Source: Congeria kusceri
Lineage: Eukaryota > Mollusca > Bivalvia > Myida > Dreissenidae
DNA length: 64,000 bases
Direction: 5' to 3'
Assembly (NCBI GenBank): GCA_027627225.1
Contig: CM051024.1
Coordinates: 78,397,004-78,461,003 of the forward strand
In this document: positions 47,831 to 60,674 of the stretch, in pieces
How the letters are laid out: each line of letters begins with the position of its first letter
How positions within the stretch are numbered: position 1 is the stretch's first letter
Position numbers and translations under genes: made by a program
The notes under the pieces: generated by a model
Databases searched by the model: none
The model's input: only the letters and a program-made list of their open reading frames with translations
Told to the model about the DNA's origin: nothing

Positions 47831-50690
47831 TCGTTTATGTAAAGGTCCTGTTTGTTATACATACATGATGCATTGCAAAATTCAATAAACAGTAACTATT
47901 CTATAAATGTTACTCACAAGCTGCGGATCATATATGTATAAATTTCATAAGTAAAGTTCATTCTTTAATACAACAACACATTTAATCCTTTCTTACTTTA
48001 ATTGGATTGCCATTTGCAGAATATAACACTTACTAGTAATTAACATATGTATGTTGTCGTTATAGGGTATTCAGTAGATGTGTTAGTTCCTTTATGCATA
48101 ATGTTAATCGGGCAATGCATTTATGTAATACATATGTACAATCAATCACTTGTTTTCTACATGTAAATAGGAACAATAAACAATCACACACTATTCGTGA
48201 TAACATTTTGGCCTGTGTTACAAAAATGGACCATACCATTTAGATCATATTAACTAGAGTAGAAAGATACAATTCTGTAAATAAAGCATGATTGTGAACT
48301 GCACACATGTGGCACAATAAAACAGCAATCAAAGAATAACACATCATGAGTAAATTCAGACACATTTAAAAGCCAAACACAGTGTGGACAAATCTAACAC
48401 TTGATGTGACTCTATAGCACACAGTCTGTACTGGTAGTAAGGTATGATAATGGAATCAAATGCGAGACAACTCCACCAGTAGATATACCAATCTTACAGT
48501 ATTACATAGTATGGACCAATTAACCTAACAAAGACATTTTAGTATGACTATATTATCAGAATGTACAAACAAATTGTGTAAACACGTAAATATAGGCCTC
48601 CGGCCCAGAACACAACATATATAACAGTTATACACACTGAAATATACCACTTTGCGTTCATAATATGGATACTATTTTATGTATCAGGCACAGAATACAG
48701 CATATATAACAGTTTCAATCCTTGTAAATTCCAATAGACAACTTTGTTATCATAGAATCAATACAATGTATTTGTCTGGCCCAGAATACAACATAAGTGT
48801 ATATTATGGTTTGAAATTAATTCAGATATTGTGTCTTCATATTGGCAATATAATTTATATATCCAACCCACAATACAACATAAACAGTTTCAAACAATTC
48901 AGATAGTTGTGTTTTCAAAAGCGCAATATAAAAATGTATCGTTCCGAATCAGAGTACCGCATAATTATCTATCAAGCATAGATTGAGATATATAGTAATA
49001 CAATACATTTACGTTCAAAATAGACTACTGTCAAGCAATTACAAACACATTATTATTTTCAGTAGGTAAGCATGTTATTTTTATACATGTCATTGTTATA
49101 AAACATTTGAGAATGGTCACAAGACAAAGGCTCACAATTTAATTCAAGTATGAAAATAGTTAATTTGTAAGAGCCACATCTCAATAATACTAACTTATCA
49201 TGCATTAATATTCAATATGAAAAGCGATTAAAACTTTATCACATTTAATACCGAGCCTTCATTAAACAACAATTATTCAAAACATAAAGCATGATCAAGA
49301 TAATGCAAATATAAGGAGAACTGATGTGGTAAATCAAATTGTATTTACATTTATTAAAAAGTTCATTTTCTTAAATTTATTTTTTTTAAAGAATATTAGC
49401 ATATAATCTTTTTCAAACATGTTAAATTACAAGCCTGAAAATATTATAGGGAATATGTGAATTAACAAGATCTGCCTCAAGACAGTGCGCTCGACTATTC
49501 ACTACACTTAAAGTCTTTGAAAGTATAATATATTATGTCAGTGACTTTCCATAATGACCATAAAAACGTGTGTGAAATTTCAATTGAATATATGTAGTAG
49601 TTACAGAGATATGCAGGGCTTCCATTAAGGGAAGTTTGGGAGTAATTTACTCTCAGTTTTTGTCACTTCCAAACTTCCAAAATTGCAGCCAAGGACGTTC
49701 CATCATGTAAGGATGAACATGTTAGAAGAAAAATTAAGAACTTTTTCTAAATGTATACCTCTTTCACTGAATAAATTGGCATATAAGCACTTGATGAAAA
49801 AGAACTGGCCTTAAAAAACCTTGAAGTTTATACTAAATATATACCCATTTCTGAAATGCTCAGAACTTCTGTAGCGCAATACTGTCAAAACTTCCAAATA
49901 TTATGAGCAAAACTTCAGAAATTAGAGGCCAGGAAGTTCAAACTTCCAGTTTTGAAAAGTTAATGAAAGCCCTGGATGTGTACTTGCACACACTCTTTAA
50001 CCTGAATATTTCTAAGTACAAAAAAGGGTCATAATTCTGCTAAAATGCTGGTCACAGTAATGGGCATTGGCTAGTGACCTTATAATATGACCCTGTTTAT
50101 TTCTTGTGTAATTAAATATTTTAATATTGATTATAGCGATAAATAAGAACATGATAATTAATGCAAGGCATATAAAAATGAAATTTAGGATATATATTTT
50201 GTGTGTGAGATTGCTTAAGCTAATTCATACATTTATACATCAGAACTCACATCCATGAAATTTATTGTTCCAATTAGTGAAATTATTCCAAAATTCAATT
50301 AATTGCCATATGGTGTACGTTGTTATAAATAATGCAACTTCAACAAAAGCAACTATATTGTTTTTCTACTGATAATCCATGCTTTATTTGCACAAAGATT
50401 ACACGTACAAAACAACACACACACTTTGAAACAGTTGTGATAGTGAAGTTACATTTTGTAAATAGTCGCGAAAATACATGACAATAGAGATATATATACT
50501 TTAATTCTGATTTAAAGTGCAATTATGATGATAAAGTTATGACCAAAAAAAATCCAAGTGCAAAACACAATATTTACTTACTTGATATTTAAGGAATGCA
50601 AGCTGCATTGTGCTCCTCGAAAGAAAATCTGCAATTGACAAGACAAGATGGCGGCCGCGAATAACTGCCTTGAACTGGTCATAGAAGCAC
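47831..50690. other. AT-rich spacer of the large TIR element
   Basis: No gene. The part 47831-49260 matches 7870-9000 inverted. A stretch near 49615-49980 has many AAACTTCC / GGAAGTTT motifs but no frame. The 300 bases before the second array include GGCGGCCGCGAATAACTGCC, which matches 7525-7555 inverted. Confidence 0.5.
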
Positions 50691-50694
50691 AGAC

Positions 50695-52095
50695 TGACAG
50701 ATATGGGCATGTTTGCTGGGTCCCATATGGTCTTGCTAGTTAGGAACCCATATGGTCTCTCTTGCTGGGACCTATATGGGCTTGCTATTGGTGACCCATC
50801 TAGGCCTGCTTTTTGTGGGCCCATATGGGCTTTCTTGCTGGGACCCATATGGGTTTACTTTTGGGTGACGCATATCTAGGCTTTCATGCTGGGACCCATA
50901 TTGGCTTGTGTGCGTGGGTCCTACCTGGGACTGATAAGGGCATAACAATGTATGTGGGACCCTTACGGAACCCATGTGGTTAATGAGCCCAGTTATAGCC
51001 CATATTGGGCCCACATAGGCTGGCTTGCCGGGACCCATACGAGTTTACTTGCCAGGGATCCATATGGGCTCTATTAATGGGACCCGTATTGTGTTGAATG
51101 TTGGTGTCCCATATGGGCTTGCTTGTTGGAAACCCATATGGGGATGCTCTTTGTGACCCATATGGGCTAGTTTGTTGGAGACCCATACGGGCCTTTTTGC
51201 GGGGACCTATATGGGTTTGCTTGTTTGGTACCCATATGGGCTTTCCTGCTGGGACCCATATGATATTGCTGTTGTTGACCCATATGGGCTTGCTTGTTGG
51301 GGACCCATATGGGCTTTCTTTCAGTGACCCACATGGGATAACTTGTTGGGGACCTATTTAGGCTTTTTTTGCTGGACCCATATGGGCTTTCTTGTTGTGC
51401 GCCCAATTGGACTTTCTTGCTGGGACCCATGTGGGTTGTTTTGATGGGACACATATTGGGCTGTTTTGAAGGGACCCATATGGGCTTGCCTGTTGGGAAT
51501 CCATATGGGGATGCTCTTTGTGACCCATATGGGCTGGTTTGTTGGGGACCCATACGGGCCTTCTTGCTGGGACCTATATGGGTTTGCTTGTTTGGTACCA
51601 ATATGGGCTCTCCTGCTGGGACCCATATGATATTGCTGTTGTTGACTCATATGGACTTGCTTGTTTGGGACCCATATGGGCTTTCTTGCCGGGACCCATT
51701 TGGGCTTGGTTGTTTGGGACCTATATAAGCTTTCTTGCTGGGACCAGTATGGGCTTACTAGTTGGGAACCCATATGGGATTTTTTGTTGGTACCTTTATG
51801 GGCTTGCTTGTCTGGGACCCAAGTGGGTCTAACATGGGCAAGGTGATGTATATTGGTCCCATATGGGGCCCAAGTGGAAGATCAACCGAGGTAAAGCCCT
51901 TATCAGGCCCACATGTTATGACTTACCTGGACCCATATGGGCATACTTGCAAGAAATACATGTGGGCTTGCCTGCTCGGTCCGATATGGGCCCGATATAG
52001 GCAGAAAAAATAATATATGGGTCCCACATCGTGCCCATACGTTATATTTGCCCACCTGTAGGCATATTGGGCCTATATGGGCTTGCTTGCTGGGT
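50695..52095. repeat. CCCATATGGG array with 367 bp duplication
   Basis: GGGACCCATATGGGCTTTCTTGC-type units recur about every 40 bases. The landmark ATGCTCTTTGTGACCC occurs at 51144 and 51511, showing a 367 bp higher-order duplication. The peptides predicted here are repeat artefacts. Confidence 0.9.
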
Positions 52096-52346
52096 ATATT
52101 CAATATGCTTTTGAAATTATCGAATTAAGGAACCAGTCTTATCCTGTCTTTATAATTTACCAATACATTCTGCTTAATTTATTCACAATTGGTGTCTAAT
52201 GTCGTTCCAGGTACGCGATAGCAAAGCTGTGAAATTGCATTTACCTAAAAGTTTGAAAGACGACGCAACGCAATGAATTTAGTGAATACTGATTTATTCC
52301 GTTTATTTCATTTCATTTAAGAATTGAAACGCTTTTCACGGAGTGT

Positions 52347-52565
52347 TTAGAGCTTCGCAGCTGGCGAGTCATTTGCGTACTTGGATATGGGATTTTTACA
52401 ATGATAAATGGGACATTCAGCTCCCAGAGGTGACAATTTGATGCAGCAAGCACATTTTTTGTGGTGTTCTTGTGGTATTCTTTTGCAAGCTCCACGGGAT
52501 GACTGCATGCCATGCTCGCTTGGTTTTCCAGTGGCTTCCTTGTCAAAAAAATGTGAGACGTTTGT
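52347..52565 (-). CDS. Possible Cys/His-rich small ORF
   Basis: A 72-codon stop-to-stop frame without an early ATG contains GACKRIPQEHHKKCACCIKL and AECPIYHCKNP, with seven Cys/His-rich positions in pairs. It lies inside the large TIR element. It could be a remnant of a zinc-binding domain from the lost transposase, or chance. I know no family that fits. Confidence 0.25.
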   Translation of the reverse strand, partial: TNVSHFFDKEATGKPSEHGMQSSRGACKRIPQEHHKKCACCIKLSPLGAECPIYHCKNPISKYANDSPAAKL

Positions 52566-53508
52566 TCAACTGGATGTCTGTTATTTGACTGAAACCTGTT
52601 GTTTCTAAAATGTTATTTGCCCTAATCTGTAAAAGTGTGCATTTTTATGTTTGTGTTTGCTAAATTTCATTTTTTTTCCTCTTTTGATAAATATAAATTT
52701 AATTATAAATAATAAATATTTTTATCCAAAAAGTACTTTTTTATATGTGTGTTGAATTTTTCTCGATGTTCTTTCTTTTCTTTCATGCATAATGCTCATC
52801 AAATAGGCAAAAAGAAACAAACAACATACTTTATTATTAATTAATTCATTTATTTATTATTAAATCTTTTTTTTGGGACAATGCCATGTATAACTGTGAA
52901 TAAATCTGTTAATCTCTATTTCTATTTGTGTGTGTGTGTGTTTTTTTGACAAGCACTGCATGTAAACAACAATAAAAAGTAGTCCCTCATGAATATTAAT
53001 TGAGGCAACCAGCTTCATTGAAAAAAAATGCCTGTCGCATGATGCATTTCAGCCAATCAGGACACTGTAAAATGATGAGACCAAAGCAAATTGTAATTAT
53101 TAATTGATAACAAACATAACATAGATTCATCATTCAGAATCATTCAGACAGATCCAGATTCTAATAAAAGTGTACCTGTATGAAAAGCATGATATTCTGA
53201 TTCAAATAAAAGTTCAGCGGTTTTATAAAGCGAAAAAGAGAAAAAAATGCTACGAATACAAGTGAGTGTACAAAGGTGATACTGTTCGGCGTGGTATTTA
53301 ACATGCACACGCAATCATTTATCGATAATATCCATGATTATTCGGATTTTTTTTTATACACCGGACATATCCGAAATTGCAATATATTCATATTGTCTAT
53401 AAATTTTCGAACACCTGTAATTTAGGAATATTTTTGTTTATCCAAATTTTTGGACATGAACATTTTTAATTATTTTCAAGTGTCAAAAAGCATAGAGCTT
53501 TTACGGTA

Positions 53509-55870
53509 TACGTAAAAGGGGTGATTACTTGTAGTGAACAAAAGAACATCATTGTTTAATAATTTTAAGTTGATTTTAATAGTTATTGTCCGAATTGTAA
53601 ATGTAAACTTAAACGTATATACACACTATATAAGTTCATTGTGACTTTTATATGCGTTTTCACAGTGATATTTGATTAATACTGTAAAATAATAGTGCTT
53701 ATTATATAATTATTTATTAATTAACCGTAATATGAAGGATACAAAATTAATATATCTACATTTAACATTCACTGTCCGACACACAATGTAGAATGTTGCG
53801 AAAAGACCGTAAAACACTGTACAACTCTTAATTTTTTAAGAGCAAAAGCACATATACCTGTTAAATCGCCGCGAATCGCGACGAAATTTCGTGAATAGAT
53901 TTTTAAGAAATTGCCCATGTGAGGCCGTTTTCGATGACATAGTCCCTTTAAATAATGCAAACCATCATATTGGAGTCCTTTACTGGAGCACTTAAGCATT
54001 TCATTTTATACATGTGCCAATTAAATAACAATTCATTGTTCAAATATTTTTACCGAACGTTAACATGATTAATCAAGCGCAAACGTGTAAATGCATCCAG
54101 TTTTCCTAGCGAAGAAAATGTCCATCTTGATACACAGTTCATATTGTAGGAAAACCGATCCTAACGCTTTCACATAGATACCTACATTTCAGAACCCCGT
54201 TTAAATGCATTTAACATACCCTTGAAATGCGATTGAATTACATTTATTTTGTAATTGCTTTGATGCTATTTAAAAGTTGATGTTTAGTAAAGATGTAGAT
54301 TTCAAGTTATTAATTGAAAGTTAATATGTATCTTAGTTAGCTAGAAATGTTATACAGTTATGTTTTGTTACCAAAGTGGGTAATTTAATGAGTTAAATAA
54401 AACAAGCTTAATATCCTACCAAACTAGTATATATACAACACCAACAACAACAACAACAACATTTATTTCAGCAATAAAGCTTACAAAAAAGCTTCTAGCC
54501 TACAATAATGAATATATAAATGTTAAATCCCGCTGGTTATGATTGCTTTAATTGTTAGCGAATTTAGGACGAAGTAATATATTAATCGTGCGAATGTCTA
54601 TAAATATTGTGAAATGTTAGTGATTTCATTTTAAGTGTCTCTAGTACTATGGTGATATGCCTTGATCAAATAGAAGCAATAACACTTAAATAAATGCGTA
54701 TGTAATTAATATTAATAATTGGGATTTTTCTCAACTATTAATAATGTTGATAACGTGATAACTAAACAATATGGCATTTACAAAAATGTGTTCACACAAT
54801 ATATCGAATGTAAAGTGCTTTCATCGGCAAACAAAGTATGAAGTACAGACATTTTATGTACCAAAAATAGGGATATTAACTATTTACTATTAACTATTGC
54901 TTTATTTTCTAGTAAATAATATTCGAGAGTCGTAATTCTATATAATTTATAGAATACACTTACACAGCAAGTCGAAGTACCGTATAACTTTAAAAATTGA
55001 AAAGAATGAATTGTTATTTTGAATTTTAAACATTAATCTCTCAATATATATACAAGATATCTGTATACAAATACAAACATTATTAACCAAAAAGGGAATG
55101 TACAACTATTTACAATTAGTACAATAATATGCATGCGTATTACAATGCATATACGAATATAGTTTAGTTTTATAAGTCCGTCTGATCCTGGGCTTTTATA
55201 ACCTCGTTGTTGTGATATTTCCAGAATCGATGTTATCAAAACTTATATTGATAAAGTTCTTACTTCATTGTCTACTGATTTTATTTGCTGCATCTTTTTC
55301 TTGTCCGGCTTTTTTGTTTAGCAAAATATATTGTATTCATGTTGAACACTTTAGCTAGTTTGCAGTTGATGCTTGATTTTCTATTGTTCAATAATGTTGA
55401 TTGCTCATTTGTTACAGTCTGTAAAGTAATCGTAATCGTTGTATAAGTGCATCGCGGTGTTATTCTTTTTATCTACAGGTACTGTGATATAAGCAACATT
55501 TACAAGTTTCACACATTTTATACTAACAAAACCTCTACATGAAACTGTCATAGACTTATGGAAGTTTATAAATTAAAGAAATGGACATTGTTTGTCTCTA
55601 ACTAGCTTTGTGAATACGGGTCCTGTATTACTGCAATGGGATTTAAATTTAACTGTTCATTATTTTCAAAACTATAACGCGTGCACTAATATAATGTAAG
55701 TGTATACGTGTAATGTTGTGTTGCGAACTTGAAGTAAATATCCGCTCTTAAGCTCCCCGAGCACATCGTGCTCAGATTGGTAAAGTGACCTTTCTTGATT
55801 CGTCCGTCGTCAGTGGTCAGTCGACTCTCGTCTGTATGACGTCAACAATTTGACTTTTGTCGCGCATAAT
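53509..55870. other. Intergenic, AT-rich
   Basis: No gene. The block 53770-53960 ending GACATAGTCCCTTTAAAT looks like one end of a dispersed repeat. The frames here are short. Confidence 0.4.
54436..54530 (-). repeat. LINE/SINE 3' end with (CAA)n tail
   Basis: On the minus strand the sequence reads AAGCTTTATTGCTGAAATAAATG then (TTG)n, the same terminal style as the LINE ending at 11534. It is a very short truncated copy in the opposite orientation. Confidence 0.55.
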
Positions 55871-55874
55871 ACTT

Positions 55875-55985
55875 CATTTTTAGGCCCCCAAAGGGAACTT
55901 TTGGGGCATATAGTAATCGCATCGTCCGTCCGTCAGTCCGTCACGTTTCTTGTGCGGCCATAACTCCATTAGTACAGTGGGGTCA
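55875..55985. repeat. GTCCGTCC-type dispersed repeat
   Basis: CCCCAAAGGGAACTTTTGGGG then CGTCCGTCCGTCAGTCCGTC, then GCGGCCATAACTCC. It resembles 29960-30180. Confidence 0.55.
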
Positions 55986-57244
55986 CCGTTTGTGTTTCGC
56001 AAATATGCGATTAATTGCGATTGCGATTAAACCGTTTTAATCCGTTTAAATCCCAAGGTTCGCGATTGTTAGCGACTGTTTGCGATTATGTAGTATTGCG
56101 CATGCGTAGCGCTCAATAGCGGTGAAAAGGCGGAGTTTCCAATGTGTTCTATATTTAGAAACAATTGTTTAGTATTGCGCAAGCGCAGTGTTGAAAAAGG
56201 CGTGGTTTCTAGCGAGAGGTTAATATTGCAGTTTTAAACTTTTGTATTTAAGTAAGCCGGTTTTATAAAAACACTATTAGTGTAAATTATCCTATGAGTA
56301 ATATTTCGTTATTGGGTAATCGCCCTTTACCGGAAGTTATTTTTGTTGTTTAAAAGCCACTGACTGTTATTTCAAGATGCCGCAGGGTTTCCCGCAGGAT
56401 TTCTTGAAGGCTTGTCGGCATCACCCGACAACATCTTCTACTCCCCCCCCACACCTACCCCCCCCCCCCCCCCCAATGCCAAAATCTCCTTTTGACACGA
56501 TTTAATAAAGCAACACAGGGCTATTCTTAGCGTCAAAATGCAAAACAAGCCTTTGATGTCACGCCGACCCTCGTTCGATGAGTAACTGCTCAAAATTATA
56601 AGCAATATTGACAATTACGTAAAAAATATTTAGTGTTTGTGTGCCGTAAATGCGAAAGTGTATGTAAACACGTTTCGATGCGTTATGTTTTATGTTCAAA
56701 TACTTAAAATTGTTTAAGAATATCCATCAGACAGATTTATTCTGTAAGATATCGCGCATAAGTTCAAGAAGTTATGACCTGCACGATATCCGCTGTCGCG
56801 TGAGGATCGTCTGTTTTCGCTGCAATATATTTACAATAAATTGAAATCTTAATTAATAGTTTTTTTTTAATACCCGTCGAACAAATCGCCAATCTATTTA
56901 ACTAACATAGCTACACTCCTTTCCTTGTGTTTTAAACCATCTGGGTAAGCATCTGGACACTGTGCGTATATATGTAATTGGAAGAAATGATAACAACTGA
57001 CAGAGTGTTTAATTGTTTTTTATTTGTGAATAAAAACGATGTGAATGTATGCATATGTGTTTAAAGTTCATGCACAAGTATCTGTTTAACTTTCACGCTT
57101 TATGTTTAAAACATGCAGCATGGAAGTGAAACAAATGTTAAATTCAATTTGCATAACTTAAACATTCAACTTTTTAACAATGTCGAAATAAAAACAAGTA
57201 ATTTTAAACACAATAGCAAAGAACACTAACAATTACTTTATGAA
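55986..57244. other. Non-coding; possible hAT 3' terminal region
   Basis: CAGTGGGGTCACCGTTTGTG at 55975 and GCGATTAATTGCGATT-type repeats could be the terminal part of the hAT element, but the matching end was not found before the window edge. A C8 run (56443-56450) and a C17 run (56458-56474) lie here. Confidence 0.35.
56443..56474. repeat. Poly-C tracts
   Basis: Runs of 8 and 17 cytosines are separated by ACACCTA. Confidence 0.9.
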
Positions 57245-58856
57245 CACAGAAGTTGCGAGACCAGCTGGTTAAGCGTCCAGCGTATACACCGTTTACACCG
57301 TCTGCAGTTTAAACGCCTAGGACCGATTGACTTCCATTGGCGAACGCACCGTCCGAAGTCGAATTCGGACAAGGTCGGTCCTTCCATCGACACCATGAGT
57401 AGCGCGTTGAGGGTGTCGGCATTGAGACGGTTCCGGTGCGCGGTTTAAAGTCTTTTCAATGTCGAAAAACCTCGCTCGCAATCTGCGGTTGATGCCGGGA
57501 TGAGAAGTGCAACGGTTGCAAGTCTGGTGAGGTTTGGCATCACAACTGCCAGCTTGGACACAACGTGCTCTAGCAGCTCTTGCGTGGATGTCCTATTCAT
57601 CTTCTCATCGCCGTACTCAGTTTGCTTCAATAACTGGTACTCTACCCACGTGCCGATTGTGGGTGGCAATGTAGAGGCAAATCGCTCTGCTAACATCTCC
57701 ACCTCGGCACGACCATGGTGATGTCGCAAATCGTCGTCCTCGGGCCACTACCCGCACGTGAAGAGCGCACCAAACGCCTCCAGCTCCTGAATGTAGGGTA
57801 ACCTCTTCTCCAGGTTGCTGACTACGGCGTCAAGGAACGCATCGTACACCTGGGTCTTGAAGAGGTCAACTTCGCCGGAGCTCGGCTCTATAACCTTTTC
57901 CGTCTGGCGAGAGGGCTTGAAGCCGCTCCGGATGTGCAGTGAAGTTCTCCCCTGGGTGCGTCTTCAATGCACTAACTGTAGCAATGGTCCCCTTCCAATC
58001 GCGCGTCTGACGAGTCCTGGAGAGAGCCGCAAGTAGAGGCAGGGCATCCTACATCAGATGCAGGGAGACAACTAACTTGTAGGACTGCATAAAATGGGCA
58101 AGGCCCTGCGCCTGGGCGTCACATCGCTCCATCGCCTCATACTCCAGGCTCTCAAGGAGTGCCGGAAGGCACAATCAGACCGCCCGCACAGCTCGGTCAT
58201 GCGAGAGCCACCGGACGTCTTTCGCCTCTGCCATCTTCAAGAGTGGTTCATTGAGGATGTTCTGGATCTCCCGCAATGTGGCTGTTCGCACTCCGCTGTT
58301 CGCATAGTACATGTAAAGTTGCTCAGTGATGGCCTTGAACTTCTGTAAGTATGGAATTGCCTCAGCCGCCTGTGAGCTGGCTAGTGCCAGCCTGTGAGCA
58401 ACGCAGTGGTTGCGCAACAGATGAGAAACCCGCTCTGCCAACTGTGTACTCACACAGGTCTTCCGTCCTACCATGACCTTAGCACCGTCGCTCCCGAATG
58501 CGCATAGCTTCCCCATAGGCAGCTGGTTATCGGACAAAAACGTCTCAATAGACTCACGGATGGTGTCCGCTTTGCCGTTGGGTATACTACGCAGGGCGGC
58601 GAAGAAAGTCTTCTACGACCATTGTGTATATATCGAATGTAGATGGACAACTGACAGGTGGTCGCAATGTCGGTTGTCTCGTCGACCATCAGACTGTAAT
58701 AGAGAGACGACCTGACTTCGTGGACAATATCGCTCCATATATGATCGCCGAACATCATAGTGCCCTCGTGAATATGGCGGTTAGATATGTAGTTTACGTT
58801 TCCGCCGACCTCCAGCGACCTCAAGACGTCGAGTCCAAGGTCGCGCACACATGCCA
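57245..58856 (-). pseudogene. hAT transposase (ZNF862-like), main part
   Basis: Reading leftward from 58856: MACVRDLGLDVLRSLEVGGN, then SLYYSLMVDETTDIATTCQL with the first catalytic Asp, a frameshift near 58610, FGSDGAKVMVGRK with the second Asp, NHCVAHRLALASSQA, and AKDVRWLSHDRA. A decayed stretch (57730-58170, several stops) follows. The C-terminal dimerisation domain is at 57445-57729 (VALLIPASTADCERGFSTLKRL). After one stop it continues as NRLNADTLNALLMVSMEGP and FDFGRCVRQW to about 57270. hAT enzymes cut and paste DNA using a DDE active site. Order and motifs match proteins labelled ZNF862- or KIAA1586-like. The frameshift and stops make it a pseudogene. Its 5' part is at 62623-62937 and 63684-63790. 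Confidence 0.9.
58854..58856. repeat. Left 3 bp target duplication CCA
   Basis: CCA precedes the TAGTCCAGT terminus and is repeated at 62623-62625 after the opposite end. Joining the flanks through one copy restores the hAT frame (APMM|ACVRDLG). Confidence 0.85.
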
Positions 58857-58910
58857 TAGTCCAGTCATATTAGCCTATAATTTACCCAAACCCAAAACAA
58901 ATTCCTTCAC

Positions 58911-59809
58911 GAGTTATAAATGTATTTCCAACACATATTACATCCCAACAGTACTATACTAAAAGTCCTCAAAGAAATATTTAGGGGAAATAGGAAAAAA
59001 ACGCAGTGGTTTGATAGCACTATATTTTCGATTAAAACGTTTTTATTTATACACGTATATTATTACATTATGAGAAAATCAAGTGGAATCAAGTGTTTTT
59101 AACAACATATCATCACAAAATGAGCTATATATACTAGTCAATGCATAAGGAAATTTAATAGCACATTCGATCCCAAAAATATTGAATGTATTAGTTGGTA
59201 AAATGACTTTCCCAACCCACACAGAAAGGAAATGGTTTTATTACCACATGTATATAATTGTAATGGAAAGTAGTATTTTTCATTCACATTCATTTATAAC
59301 GTACTCTCATAATAGTAACTTCAATGTATAATAAGTGCTTTACAAATTATAGTAAAATATCGTCTTACAAAGTCAAATACTAAACCGTTTACGGGTCAGA
59401 TTTACCCCACCCACTCATATCGTGTATGGGACATGCATTTTACATTATGTAACGAAACTATGTACATGCTTCTTAAAACATACACATATCCTTTCATTCT
59501 CATATAGATATTATTAAATATTAAATATGATTTCTTGAACTTCTAAAATATAATAAAGAATCTACATTCAATACAACTTACATCAAGTAAATTGATAACA
59601 AGTGTATATACATGTCAATGTATAAAATGAGTCCGGATTTCTACAAATACAACTCAAACACAGGACACAAACCATTAAATATTAAACCACTGGCAATGTG
59701 GTACCATTTCATAAAAAACCATGCTCTAAACTTTACACTTTCAATTTAATTTATTGTAATACGTAATATTCTTATGTCTATTATTTCACAGAAAAATATG
59801 ACACTACGT
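58911..59809. other. 3' non-coding part of the nuclease transposon
   Basis: AT-rich with no frame of note. A minus-strand AATAAA near 59750 lies about 55 bases after the stop and could be the polyadenylation signal. Confidence 0.5.
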
Positions 59810-60660
59810 TCACATTTCTAAATCTGCTTCTGTGACCACCACATTAACGCAATCAACACCCTTACATTCGCCACATGCAGCCGTGCAGACTAAGCCATTC
59901 TTTCGACAAGAGCAGCGTTTTATTTCGCAATTGGACTTGCAGCAACACCGTACAGTCTTCAATAGCCTTTCCGGCGCAACTGGTAGATCACATTTTGTTG
60001 GCACAAGTTGACTATCCTTACGATGCCAACCCCATTTCTCTGGGTTTAGTTTGTTTCCAATCCATGTTTGAACCTGAAGGTAAGTTCTGTAACTGTGATA
60101 TTTTGCAGCAGTTGAAGTTGGAGGCAGAGCTTGCACATTTACAAACGTATTTGTAGAGTGTACTTTCTGGAGAAACTTTTGATACCGAAGATCATCAATG
60201 GTTGTACTGGTGGCACCATTGTAGAGAGATACTAACACTGCCTCTCCATGTTTTTCCACATGCTCATGTGACGACGATTGTAAGAAAACTTCCGCATCGT
60301 TTGAATTTATTTCGTTTGAAAGTAATTTCTTCAGTGCAGCTCCCTTGCTAATACCAAACATCCTTGATGTAGTGTCACAACCGGTAATAGCATGTAGAAA
60401 AAGTAGGTGTCGAGAGCAATCGGGACCTATTATATTTTGTACATTAGTTACGTCCCAAATCTTCTTCTTCAGATCTATCTTTTTGTCAGATCTAAAATAT
60501 ATGCTGTATCTTTCTGGCTTGGAATGATAAAACAAAAGAACTAAAATGTCTGTGTCTTCACCCACAACTACAACCTTTCTGTGTAGAGACTCTTCGACGG
60601 CGGTTTGCACAATGAGAAAATCTGCATCTTCATCAGAGCGTTTAACAATGCAGCCTTTAT
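59810..60660 (-). pseudogene. XPG/FEN1-like nuclease with C-terminal CXC domain
   Basis: The open frame extends upstream of its first Met (60610) to about 60660 (IHLTNKGCIVKRSDEDADFL). It then reads VVVVGEDTDILVLLFYH, matching the XPG-I pattern of acidic residues, and LLFLHAITGCDTTSRMFGISKGAALKKL, which aligns with the helix-hairpin-helix of FEN1/XPG nucleases (G-S/C-D-Y/T ... G-I-G). The middle has LPPTSTAAKYHSYRTYLQVQ and WGW. The C terminus is RCCCKSNCEIKRCSCRKNGL then CTAACGECKGVDCVN, a tesmin/TSO1-type CXC zinc domain that binds DNA. The N-terminal nuclease half with its first catalytic Asp is missing, because the frame joins the upstream exon by an internal deletion and a +1 shift near 60670. 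It is very similar in layout to uncharacterised proteins I recall from bivalves and cnidarians. Confidence 0.82.
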
Positions 60661-60674
60661 TCGTTAAATGAATG

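Larger units (their letters stand above)
46671..53508 (-). mobile_element. Large TIR element with CCCATATGGG arrays (6.84 kb)
   Basis: The left end TACCGTAAAAGCTCTATG is the exact inverse of the right end CATAGAGCTTTTACGGTA. Next to the left end lie TTCGGACACCCTC and the AATGTAACGGTCCACC-type block (inverted), matching the short copies at 4546-5306 and 38832-39897. Inside are a 162 bp tandem array (46985-47830), an AT-rich spacer (47830-50640), a second array (50695-52095) and terminal AT-rich sequence. No transposase was found, so the element needs a partner for movement. A TA at each end may be the target duplication. Confidence 0.8.

Noticed and set aside
46985..52095. CRISPR-like array
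   Set aside because: Repeats are palindromic and closely spaced but the spacers are themselves repeated, and the DNA is eukaryotic.
50537..52128. Gly/Pro/Ser-rich frames of up to 144 codons
   Set aside because: Again array artefacts, on both strands.
55975..56230. hAT terminal inverted repeat (CAGTGGGGTCACC)
   Set aside because: Plausible, but no inverted partner was found up to position 64000, so the border is not claimed.
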